Translations under genes and position numbers: made by a program
NCBI GenBank assembly: GCA_016794595.1
Contig: JAEUJN010000007.1
Span: forward strand, 1-46,313
Direction: 5' to 3'
DNA: 46,313 nucleotides
DNA from: Kineosporiaceae bacterium
GTDB lineage: Bacteria > Actinomycetota > Actinomycetes > Actinomycetales > Kineosporiaceae
Notes under the pieces: generated by a model
What the model saw: only the letters and a program-made list of their open reading frames with translations
Databases searched by the model: none
What the model was told of the DNA's origin: nothing
Shown here: one piece after another, positions 39,768 to 46,313 of the stretch
Layout of the letters: every line of letters starts with the position of its first letter
Numbering within the stretch: position 1 is the stretch's first letter

Positions 39768-41058
39768 CCTGGGACCGCCAGTCATCGGGCAGCAGGTGAT
39801 CCAGGACGTCGTCCACGGTCACCACGCCGAGCAGGCTGCCGGCCGCGTCGACCACCGGCACCGAGATCAGGTCGTAGGTGGCCAGGTGGCGGGTGATCGT
39901 GGCCAGCGGGTCGCCCGGGTCCAGTGGCTCCACGTCCTCGTCCACGATGTCCCCCAGCGCCGTCCCGGGAGGTTCGCGCAGCATCCGCTGCAGGTGCACC
40001 ATGCCCAGGTAGCGCCCGGTCGGGGTCTCCAGCGGCTGGCGGCAGACGAACACCCCGATCGCCAGGGTCGGGGCCAGCTCGGCCCGGCGCACCCGGGCCA
40101 GGGCCTCTGCCACGGTGGCCTGCGCTGGGAGGATCACGGGTTCGGTGGTCATCATGCCGCCGGCGGTGTCGGCGTCGTAGGCGAGCAGCCGCCGCACGTC
40201 CTCGGCCTCGCCGGGGTCCATCAGCGCCAGCAGCGACTCGGCCCGCTCGTCTCCGAGCTCACCGAGCAGGTCGGCGGCATCGTCCGGCTGCATCGCCTCG
40301 AGCACCTCGACCGCCCGGTCGTCGCGCAGGTTGGCCAGGATCTCGACCTGCTCGCTCTCGGGCAGTTGCTCCAGCACGTCCGCCAGCCGCTCGACGTCCA
40401 GCGCCGAGCAGACCAGCAGCCGGTCGGCGGCGGACATCTCCATCACGGCCTCGGCCGCCTCCGCCGGGCGCAGGTCCTCCAGGGAGGCGAGCAGGTCGGT
40501 GGTGACCCGGTCCGGGGCGGAGGGGATCAGGTGGTCCACCGCCGTGTGGTCGAGCAGCTCGCCGGGGGTGCGGGTGCGCCGGGTCAGTCGGCCGAGGGCC
40601 GGCAGCGCCCCGCCGCGCTCGGCCGGGCGGACGTAGACCGCCTCGATCCGCCACTGGCGGGCCCGGGTGGGGGCGATCGCGACGTCCTGGACGACGACCT
40701 GCCGCCCTCCCTCGCGCAGCCGGACCCGGCGGCCGAGCAGCTGGCCGAGCACCAGGGTCTCGGTCGCGCGCTGCTCGAACCGGCGCAGGTTGACCAGCCC
40801 GGTGATGATCAGCTGCCCGGGATGGATGCTGGTCACCCGGGTCATCGCCACGAACACCCGGCGGCGTCCGGGTACCTCCACCACGAGCCCCACCGCGCGG
40901 GGGCTGGTGGTGGCGGACGCCCCGCTGACCACGACGACGTCGCTGACGGCACCGACCTGGTCGCCGAGCGGGTCGAAGACCGCCATGCCCTCCAGCCGGG
41001 CCACGAAGACCCGGCCGGGGGTGCCGGGCACGGCTGTCGGGGCCGCCGGGGTGGTCAT
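39760..41058 (-). CDS. MgtE N-domain / PRC-like / CBS protein (Rv1232c-like)
   Basis: 432 residues from ATG (MTTPAAPTAVPGTPG). Residues about 15-150 contain two PRC-barrel-like repeats (VFVARLEGMAVFDPLGDQVG; GLVVEVPGRRRVFVAMTRV). Residues about 180-300 form the MgtE intracellular N domain (LRPAEAAEAVMEMSAADRLL; EILANLRDDRAVEVLEAMQP). Two CBS domains end the protein (about 305-430: MMTTEPVILPAQATVAEAL; VTVDDVLDHLLPDDW). The magnesium channel membrane domain of MgtE is missing, so this is a soluble relative, as in mycobacteria. It may sense Mg2+ or nucleotides; that is inferred. Confidence 0.9.
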   Translation of the reverse strand: MTTPAAPTAVPGTPGRVFVARLEGMAVFDPLGDQVGAVSDVVVVSGASATTSPRAVGLVVEVPGRRRVFVAMTRVTSIHPGQLIITGLVNLRRFEQRATETLVLGQLLGRRVRLREGGRQVVVQDVAIAPTRARQWRIEAVYVRPAERGGALPALGRLTRRTRTPGELLDHTAVDHLIPSAPDRVTTDLLASLEDLRPAEAAEAVMEMSAADRLLVCSALDVERLADVLEQLPESEQVEILANLRDDRAVEVLEAMQPDDAADLLGELGDERAESLLALMDPGEAEDVRRLLAYDADTAGGMMTTEPVILPAQATVAEALARVRRAELAPTLAIGVFVCRQPLETPTGRYLGMVHLQRMLREPPGTALGDIVDEDVEPLDPGDPLATITRHLATYDLISVPVVDAAGSLLGVVTVDDVLDHLLPDDWRSQDD

Positions 41059-41078
41059 CGGGCCGTCACCCCGGGCCG

Positions 41079-41666
41079 TCAGCCCGAGCGGCGGCGTCGG
41101 CCGCCGAGGTGCCAGGGCCGGCGGGTGACGGTCACGCCGGGGTTCTCCGGTGGGGTACTCGCGCCGCTGGGGGCATCGCGGTCGCCGGGCCCCTGGGCGA
41201 GCACGGTGATCGGCTCCAGGCGGATGACCATTCCCCCGGTCGCCCAGCGCTCGGCCTGCGTCGTGGCGTCGTCCACGGCGTTGAGCCGGACTCCGGCCAG
41301 CGCGGCCACCGCCTCCTGCCAGGCGGGGGACTGGGGCGCCAGTACGGTCGCCGCGGCGACGAAGGTCACCAGCAGGCTGCGGTCGACCTTGCTCGGCACG
41401 CGGACCTCGACGTGCCCGGCCAGCATCGGCAGCAACTGCTCGCCGACGCCGTGCACCAGGTGCATCGCCTCGTCGTGCCAGGCGTGCCAGGCCAGGTGCG
41501 GGCGGGCATCGTCGAGCGGGCGCACCCAACTCACCGAGGACTTCGAGCACGCCTCGGCGATCAGGGCGCGCTGGGCGGGGGTGAGATCAGGGCGGGCCGG
41601 GACCGTGGGCCGCGGGTCGGTGCGCTGTTCACCGAAGAAGCTGACGAGGCTCTCGACCCGGCTCAC
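41079..41666 (-). CDS. Conserved hypothetical protein
   Basis: 195 residues from a GTG reading VSRVESLVSFFGEQRTDPRP; the frame extends upstream but without similarity. The middle (WVRPLDDARPHLAWHAWHDE, AMHLVHGVGEQLLPMLAGHV, EVRVPSKVDRSLLVTFVAAA) suggests a mixed alpha/beta fold with several His and Trp residues; no known motif. No signal peptide. 20 bp upstream of the MgtE-like gene, so co-transcribed. I do not recognise the family beyond actinobacterial neighbours of this type. Confidence 0.7.
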   Translation of the reverse strand: MSRVESLVSFFGEQRTDPRPTVPARPDLTPAQRALIAEACSKSSVSWVRPLDDARPHLAWHAWHDEAMHLVHGVGEQLLPMLAGHVEVRVPSKVDRSLLVTFVAAATVLAPQSPAWQEAVAALAGVRLNAVDDATTQAERWATGGMVIRLEPITVLAQGPGDRDAPSGASTPPENPGVTVTRRPWHLGGRRRRSG

Positions 41667-41741
41667 GGTCGCAGCCTGCCACACCCGGTCCGCACGGTCA
41701 GCCTCGAGCTCGGCCTCACCTCGGCCGACCACGGCCTGACC

Positions 41742-43049
41742 TCAGCCCCGGGCGGCGAAGGAGACCTCGCTGAGCGCGAGGTCGAGGTACTTGGTGCCGG
41801 GGTGGATCGAGAGCACCTCGATCCGCACGCTGGAGGTCCGCCCGTAGGCCCGGGCCAGGGTCTGGGGGGTGCGGGTGTCGGTCAGCTCCCAGGTCCAGCT
41901 GCCGGAGTCGGTGGTGACCCGGACGCCGCGCAGGCGGCTGTTCAGGGTGAACAGGTCCGAGGTCTTGCCGTTGGACTGGATGGTCTTCTGGTAGCCGTTC
42001 AGCACGGTGACGGTGTACAGGTCGACCGGCTCGGCGAAGCGGTAGGTGAGAACCATTCCCGGACCTTCGCCGTCGGCGCGGCCGTCGCTGTTCCAGGCCG
42101 TCTCCGCCCGGCCGTCAAGGGTGTTCTGGGCGCTGTAGGTGACCCCGCCCTCGCTCTCCTGGGTGCTGGAGGCGGTGGCGGTCACCGTGCCGGAGGAGAT
42201 CGGGACGGCCGTGGCAGCCGGCACCGCACCGTCGTCGTCCCCGCTGCCGCCGAGGATCCTGGTCACCAGGAACCCGGCCAGCAGGAGCAGTACGCCCGCA
42301 CCGATCCCGGCCCCGATCAGGACGGCGGGTGGCCGGTCGGTGAGCGTGAACGGCAGTGGCGACCGGGCGGCGTCCCGCGGGCCGGCCGGGAACCCCGGGG
42401 GAGCCAGGGGAGCCAGGGGAGCAGGGGGAGCGGGGGGAGCCGGGGGAGCAAGGGCAGCCGAGGGAGCAGCGGGGGGGCCGCCGACGACGGTGTCGCGGAC
42501 CATGCTGGCGATCAGTGCCGCTCCGTCCACCGTCGCGGTCGCGGGTGCCGCCGGCGCGAACGCCGGCGCTCTCGATGCCGGGGGCGATGGCACTGGTGGT
42601 GCCGCCGGTGCCGCCGGTGCCGCCGGTGCCGTGCCCGGGGTGGCGCCCGGGGTGGCGCCAGGGGTGGCCGACGACGTGTCGAGCAGCCGGGCCTGGGGGC
42701 GGGTGGTGAGGGGCGGGGGGTCGCCGGCCAGTTCGAGTTCGATCAGGGACATCGGGGCCGTGGGCTGGTCCTCGGTGGTGACGGCCGGCTCGGCCGCGTC
42801 GTCCTGGGGCTCCTCGCCGGGGCTCCCCTCTGGTGCCGGGCCGGCAGCTGCGCCCGGGGCGGACACCCTGAGCTCCTCCCCGCAGGAGGGACACCGCACA
42901 GCCGAGATGTGCGACTGCTGGCCGCAGTGGTCGCAGCGGTGCCACACCGAGTCGATTCCCTCGCTGACGGCTGCCGCGAGCCGGCCGCCGAGTTCCGGGG
43001 CGCCCACGGTCCGCACGGTGGGGGCGGCAGGCCGCGTGGGTTCGGTCAT
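41742..43049 (-). CDS. Zinc-ribbon, single-TM protein with discoidin-like outer domain
   Basis: 435 residues, ATG after GAGGAGTGTC. An N-terminal zinc ribbon (HRCDHCGQQSHISAVRCPSC), a long Pro/Ala-rich linker with internal repeats (GATPGATPG, PAAPAAPAAP), one membrane helix (VLIGAGIGAGVLLLLAGFLV, near 265) and a C-terminal discoidin (F5/8 type C)-like domain: ATASSTQESEGGVTYSAQNT, LDGRAETAWNSDGRADGEG, ... TVLNGYQKT. The same outer domain is known in NADase-type glycan-binding proteins of actinobacteria. Likely a cell-surface carbohydrate sensor or scaffold with a cytoplasmic zinc ribbon; function inferred. Low-complexity DNA (GGGGGAGC repeats) codes for the linker. Confidence 0.82.
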   Translation of the reverse strand: MTEPTRPAAPTVRTVGAPELGGRLAAAVSEGIDSVWHRCDHCGQQSHISAVRCPSCGEELRVSAPGAAAGPAPEGSPGEEPQDDAAEPAVTTEDQPTAPMSLIELELAGDPPPLTTRPQARLLDTSSATPGATPGATPGTAPAAPAAPAAPPVPSPPASRAPAFAPAAPATATVDGAALIASMVRDTVVGGPPAAPSAALAPPAPPAPPAPLAPLAPPGFPAGPRDAARSPLPFTLTDRPPAVLIGAGIGAGVLLLLAGFLVTRILGGSGDDDGAVPAATAVPISSGTVTATASSTQESEGGVTYSAQNTLDGRAETAWNSDGRADGEGPGMVLTYRFAEPVDLYTVTVLNGYQKTIQSNGKTSDLFTLNSRLRGVRVTTDSGSWTWELTDTRTPQTLARAYGRTSSVRIEVLSIHPGTKYLDLALSEVSFAARG

Positions 43050-43169
43050 GACACTCCTCGAGGCGGATTCCACCCTGGGCGAGTCCCCCCGGACCGCTGT
43101 CGACCGTACCGGGGCCGGGCCTCCTCGAGCCACCGCACCGGCTCACAGCCACCCGGCTCACAGCCACTG

Positions 43170-43904
43170 TCAGATCTGGTAGTGGATCCCGCACTCGGTC
43201 TTGCCCGAGCCCGCCCAGCGCCCGGACCGGGGGTCGGCGCCCTCGGCGACCGGCTGCGTGCAGGGCCAGCACCCGATCGAGGGGTACCCCATCTGCAGCA
43301 ACGGGTTGGAGATCACCTCGGGGTGCGCGTCGAGGTAGGCGTCCAGGTCCTCCTCCGTCCACGCGGCGATCGGGGCCAGCTTCAGCACCTCGCGCCGGGC
43401 GTCCCAGGCCACCGTGGGGGTCAGGGCCCGGGCGGGGGAGTCGCTGCGACGCAGCCCGGTCGCCCAGGCGCGGTAGCCGGACAGGGCCGAGTCGAGGGGG
43501 GCGACCTTGCGCAGGGCGCAGCAGGCGTCGGAATCGCTGCGGTAGAGCCGGCCGCGCTCGGCCTCGTGGGACACCACGCTCTGCGGCGCCCGCACCGTGA
43601 TCAGCCGCACCGGATAGGCGGCGGCCACCGCATCGGCGGTGCCCAGGGTCTCGCCGAAGTGGTAGCCGGTGTCGACGAAGAGCACGTGCACTCCGGGGAC
43701 GGCGCGCGAGGCCAGGTGTGCCAGGGCCGTGTCCCCCATGGCCGCGGTCACCGCCAGTCCACGCCCGAAGGCCCGGCCGGCCCAGGCCAGGATGGTCAGC
43801 GGGTCGGCCCCCTCGAGGACCGCGTCGGCGTGCCGGGCGAAGCCGACCGGGTCCTCGGCCAGGGCTGCGGCGACCTGGTCGGGAGCGGTGATCAGCGGGG
43901 TCAC
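43170..43904 (-). CDS. cysH: Assimilatory APS reductase (4Fe-4S type CysH)
   Basis: 244 residues, GTG overlapping the small zinc-ribbon gene by 4 bp. Core: VLFVDTGYHFGETLGTADAV and LITVRAPQSVV, then the two cysteine pairs DACCALRKVAPL and GCWPCTQPV that hold a [4Fe-4S] cluster and identify adenylyl-sulfate (APS) rather than PAPS reductases. The C-terminal KTECGIH carries the catalytic cysteine. Produces sulfite, which Sir reduces to sulfide. No cysD or cysN follows in the window: 120 bp later the discoidin-like gene starts. Confidence 0.94.
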   Translation of the reverse strand: MTPLITAPDQVAAALAEDPVGFARHADAVLEGADPLTILAWAGRAFGRGLAVTAAMGDTALAHLASRAVPGVHVLFVDTGYHFGETLGTADAVAAAYPVRLITVRAPQSVVSHEAERGRLYRSDSDACCALRKVAPLDSALSGYRAWATGLRRSDSPARALTPTVAWDARREVLKLAPIAAWTEEDLDAYLDAHPEVISNPLLQMGYPSIGCWPCTQPVAEGADPRSGRWAGSGKTECGIHYQI

Positions 43905-44104
43905 CGTGGCTCCTGCGGGGTCCGGGTCGGATCGCTGCGGCGCACTCCGTGGTGGGTCACCGAGAACAGCCGCAGGCAGGATCGGCAGTACCAGGCGCCC
44001 GGGTACTCGGCATCGCTCGGGCGCAGTTGGTCCTCCCCGCAGTAGGGGCAGTGGTTGACGGCGGTGCGGGCCACCCCGGCGCCACCCGCCGCTGCGGTGT
44101 TCAC
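43901..44104 (-). CDS. Small zinc-ribbon protein between sir and cysH
   Basis: 67 residues, GTG start overlapping the sir stop and stop overlapping the cysH start, both by 4 bp. Contains two CxxC pairs (NHCPYCGEDQL and WYCRSCLRLFSV) forming one rubredoxin-like or ribbon zinc site. Small proteins of this kind lie between sulfite reductase and cysH in many actinobacteria; the tight coupling suggests a role in sulfur assimilation, but none is established that I know of. Confidence 0.85.
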   Translation of the reverse strand: MNTAAAGGAGVARTAVNHCPYCGEDQLRPSDAEYPGAWYCRSCLRLFSVTHHGVRRSDPTRTPQEPR

Positions 44105-45870
44105 TGCAGCTCCTCCTCGGCGGCCCGGGCGACCCACCCGGCGAACGGCTCGCCGTCCGTGCGCTGGTCCAGCCACCGCCGGACGACGCGTTCGACGTAG
44201 TCCGGCAGGTCGGTCGCAGTGGTCTTGAGCCCGCGGACCTTGCGCCCGAAGCCGCTGCCGCCGTGCGGGTCCGCACTCAGTCCGAGGCCGCCGCCGAGGT
44301 GGATCTGGAAGCCGTCGACCGTGCCGCCGTCCGGGTCGGCTGGGTCGGGAACCTGAATCCCCTTGAGCCCGATATCGGCCAGTTGCGTTCTGGCGCAGGC
44401 GTTCGGGCACCCGTTGACATTGATGGTCAGGGCGGGGGCGTCCGGGGCGAACAGTTGGGGCACGTCCGAGAACCGCTTCTCCAGTTCGCCGATCAGGGCG
44501 GTGGCGGTGCCCTTGGTCTCGACGATCGCGAGCTTGCAGAACTCGATCCCGGTGCAGGCCATGGTCCCGCGGCGGAAGGCCGAGGTGCGGGCCTGTAGCC
44601 CGACAGCGTCCAGGTCGTCGACCAGATCGGCGACCGCTTCGGCGGGTACGTCGAGCACGATCAGCTTCTGGTCGACGGTGAACCTCACCCGGTCCGAGCC
44701 GGCCCGCTCGACCGCCTCGGCCAGGGCGGTCAACGTGCTGCCGCTCACCCGGCCGACCGTGGGGGCCAGGCCGACCACGAACCGGCCGCGGCCCTGGGGC
44801 CGGACGCCCACGTGGTCACGCCGTCCGGTCGGTGGTTCGGCCGGCGCCGGCCCGTCGATCAGCGGGCGGCCCAGGTAGTCCTGGCTCTCGAGCACCTCCC
44901 GGAAGCGCGCCGGTCCCCAATCCGCCATCAGGTACTTCAGCCGGGCGCGGTTGCGCAGCCTGCGGTAGCCGTGGTCCCGGAAGATCCGGATCACGCCGTG
45001 CCAGACGTCCGGCACCTCCTCCAGCGGGACCCAGGCGCCGAGCCGCTGGGCCAGGGCGGGCGAGGTGGACAGTCCGCCGCCGACCCAGACGTCGAAGCCG
45101 GGACCGTGCTCGGGGTGCACCACGCCGACGAAGGCGACGTCCTGGATCTCGTGGGCGACGTCGAGGTGCGGGCTGCCGGAGATCGCGGTCTTGAACTTGC
45201 GGGGCAGGTTGGCCAGTTCCGGGTCGCCGATGAACCGGCGGGTGATCTCGGTGATCGCCGGGGTGCCGTCGATGATCTCGTCGGCGGCGATCCCGGCGAG
45301 CGGTGAGCCGAGGATGACCCGCGGGGTGTCGCCGCAGGCCTCGGTCGTGCTCAGGCCGACCGCCTCCAGCGCCTGCCAGATCGCCGGGACGTCCTCGATC
45401 CTGATCCAGTGGTACTGGATGTTCTGCCGGTCGGTGATGTCGGCGGTGTCCCGGGCGTAGCGGACCGAGATGTCGGCCAGGACGCGTAGCTGGGCGAGGT
45501 TGACCGCTCCGCCGTCGATGCGCACCCGCATCATGAAGTACTCGTCGTCCAGCTCGTGCGGTTCGAGCGTCGCGGTGCGGCCGCCGTCGATCCCCGGCCG
45601 GCGCTGGGTGTACAGCCCCCACCAGCGCAGCCGACCGCGGAGATCGGAGGCCTCGATCGAGTCGAAGCCCTGGTGGGCGTAGAGCTGCTCCACCCGTGCG
45701 CGCACGTTGAGCCCGTTGTCGGCCGCCTTGAACTGCTCGTTGGCGTTCAGTGGTTCGGTCTGCCCCAGCGCCCACTGTCCCTCCGGCCGTGCCGGTCGGG
45801 TGCGCGTGCCCGAGGGGCGGCTGCTGGGCGGTTGGGGGCTCGGTGCGGCGGTCGGGGTGGGCGTGCTCAC
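44101..45870 (-). CDS. sir: Ferredoxin-dependent sulfite (nitrite/sulfite) reductase
   Basis: 589 residues from a GTG after GAGAGGACCTC. Siroheme/[4Fe-4S] reductase with two half-domains; the cluster ligands are the cysteines of MACTGIEFCKLAIVET and NVNGCPNACARTQ. Ferredoxin-type half-domain motifs: FMMRVRIDGGAVNLAQLRVL, and DITDRQNIQYHWIRIEDVP. A Thr/Pro/Ser-rich N-terminal extension of about 40 residues is present. The coupled cysH gene argues for sulfite rather than nitrite as substrate. Probably controlled by the leader peptide upstream. Confidence 0.93.
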   Translation of the reverse strand: MSTPTPTAAPSPQPPSSRPSGTRTRPARPEGQWALGQTEPLNANEQFKAADNGLNVRARVEQLYAHQGFDSIEASDLRGRLRWWGLYTQRRPGIDGGRTATLEPHELDDEYFMMRVRIDGGAVNLAQLRVLADISVRYARDTADITDRQNIQYHWIRIEDVPAIWQALEAVGLSTTEACGDTPRVILGSPLAGIAADEIIDGTPAITEITRRFIGDPELANLPRKFKTAISGSPHLDVAHEIQDVAFVGVVHPEHGPGFDVWVGGGLSTSPALAQRLGAWVPLEEVPDVWHGVIRIFRDHGYRRLRNRARLKYLMADWGPARFREVLESQDYLGRPLIDGPAPAEPPTGRRDHVGVRPQGRGRFVVGLAPTVGRVSGSTLTALAEAVERAGSDRVRFTVDQKLIVLDVPAEAVADLVDDLDAVGLQARTSAFRRGTMACTGIEFCKLAIVETKGTATALIGELEKRFSDVPQLFAPDAPALTINVNGCPNACARTQLADIGLKGIQVPDPADPDGGTVDGFQIHLGGGLGLSADPHGGSGFGRKVRGLKTTATDLPDYVERVVRRWLDQRTDGEPFAGWVARAAEEELQ

Positions 45871-46063
45871 GAGGTCCTCTCGGGACGGGAGGTGGCGAGC
45901 CGGGAAACGGCGGGCCGCCACCGTCGGCAGGGTGGTCGGTGGGCAGGCGCGGCAGGGGAGCGCGGCCGGCGGGGCCGGCGACTGCCGGGTGGTGGTGCCA
46001 CGTCGAGCGAGTCGATCGGCCCGAACGCACCGGCCCGATTCGTGAACGGTGCGGGCGGAGCGG
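45871..46063 (-). promoter_or_regulatory. Leader region between leader peptide and sir
   Basis: 193 bp without a convincing gene; the frames through it are Arg/Pro/Ala-rich shadows. A 7-bp stem (CGCACCG at 46026-46032 with CGGTGCG at 46047-46053) begins just after the leader stop, and GCCGGC repeats at about 45965-45980 could pair with each other. Attenuator-like folding is possible but no T run is present. Confidence 0.4.
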
Positions 46064-46159
46064 CTAGGGCCGACAGGTGGCGCTGGCCGTGCGCAGCAGG
46101 TCGACGTGGTGGCGCCGGGTCAGGTGAACGCCGCCGCCGTCCCGGGAGTGGTGCTGCAC
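46064..46159 (-). CDS. Leader peptide of the sulfur assimilation operon
   Basis: 31 codons, GTG at 46159 preceded by GGAGG. The peptide ends LTRRHHVDLLRTASATCRP with a stop at 46064. The core L-T-R-R-x-H-V-D-L-x-R is the pattern of actinobacterial putative leader peptides found upstream of sulfur and cysteine genes; there is a single Cys, third from the end. It lies about 190 bp upstream of sir. Ribosome stalling or slowing at such peptides is proposed to control the downstream operon according to cysteine supply. Too short to be found by usual gene length cut-offs. Confidence 0.75.
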   Translation of the reverse strand: MQHHSRDGGGVHLTRRHHVDLLRTASATCRP

Positions 46160-46260
46160 GGGTCCTCCATCGGCCTGGCGGTAGCACCGTCCCCGTCGTC
46201 GGGGGGTTGCTGCGGCGTCGTCGAGCCAGGTCTCTCGGCCGCTCTGGATGGGCTCGGGTG

Positions 46261-46290
46261 ACCATACGTATCCACAGTGTCGCCGGTCAA
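46261..46290 (-). promoter_or_regulatory. Sigma70-type promoter of the sulfur operon
   Basis: On the minus strand: TTGACC (46290-46285), an 18-bp spacer, and TATGGT (46266-46261). Transcription should start near 46254, about 95 bp before the leader peptide start. Best housekeeping-like promoter in the window. Confidence 0.55.
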
Positions 46291-46313
46291 CGCGACGTCC
46301 AGGATGTGAGACC

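Noticed and set aside
44101-45870. Nitrite reductase of nitrate assimilation
   Set aside because: The coupled APS reductase gene and sulfur-type leader peptide favour sulfite; sequence alone cannot fully exclude nitrite.
45867-46265. 132-residue minus-strand frame upstream of sir
   Set aside because: Pro/Arg-rich, no family; it covers the leader peptide and promoter, which are in another frame and have real signals.

Overview
The window is very GC-rich and densely coded, with many GTG starts and 4-bp stop/start overlaps. It looks like a chromosomal segment of a high-GC Actinomycetota. Two gene blocks match the order known from Mycobacterium tuberculosis: DivIVA-domain protein / tag / DUF3117 (Rv1209-Rv1211 type), and methyltransferase / sigE / anti-sigma / htrA / tatB / mrp / MgtE-CBS protein (Rv1220c-Rv1232c type). 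I cannot name the genus. The combination would fit a soil- or plant-associated actinomycete.

Layout. 1-4.2 kb: the 3' end of an alkyltransferase-like gene, then an ABC exporter pair (minus strand) divergent from a DesK/NarL-type two-component pair. 4.2-9.9 kb (minus): a membrane-anchored bacterial expansin and a 1430-residue secreted CotH-kinase/lamin-tail protein, separated by a striking array of short repeats. 10.1-11.1 kb: an ACC deaminase (acdS), followed by a 21-bp-arm palindrome and a DUF5666 secreted protein. 12.0-15.3 kb (plus): DivIVA-domain protein, SRPBCC, tag, PIG-V-like mannosyltransferase and DUF3117. 15.5-19.8 kb (plus): leucyl aminopeptidase, Zn-dependent alcohol dehydrogenase and an SDR-SRPBCC fusion. 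19.8-25.6 kb (minus): a phytoene-dehydrogenase-like oxidoreductase, a small protein, a secreted beta-propeller/jelly-roll protein with a co-transcribed lipoprotein, and an unknown 108-residue protein.

25.6-29.9 kb is the envelope-stress block: O-methyltransferase, divergent from sigE, zinc anti-sigma factor, HtrA protease and TatB. The conserved next gene (mrp) appears only at 35.9-37.0 kb. Between tatB and mrp lies a complete NAD-reducing soluble [NiFe]-hydrogenase operon, hoxF-U-Y-H-W-I, in the order known from Ralstonia eutropha. It includes the maturation protease and the cyclic-nucleotide-binding-like HoxI. A DevR/DosR-like palindrome lies just upstream of hoxF, suggesting induction by oxygen limitation. 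No hyp maturation genes are present here.

35.9-43.0 kb (minus): mrp, a PilB/GspE ATPase with an added double zinc ribbon, a DUF1003 protein, an MgtE-N/CBS protein, an unknown protein, and a zinc-ribbon/TM/discoidin protein. 43.2-46.2 kb (minus): assimilatory sulfur reduction (sir, a small zinc-ribbon gene, cysH), preceded by a 31-codon leader peptide of the LTRR-HVDL type and a recognisable promoter. No tRNA, rRNA, CRISPR array or insertion sequence was seen.
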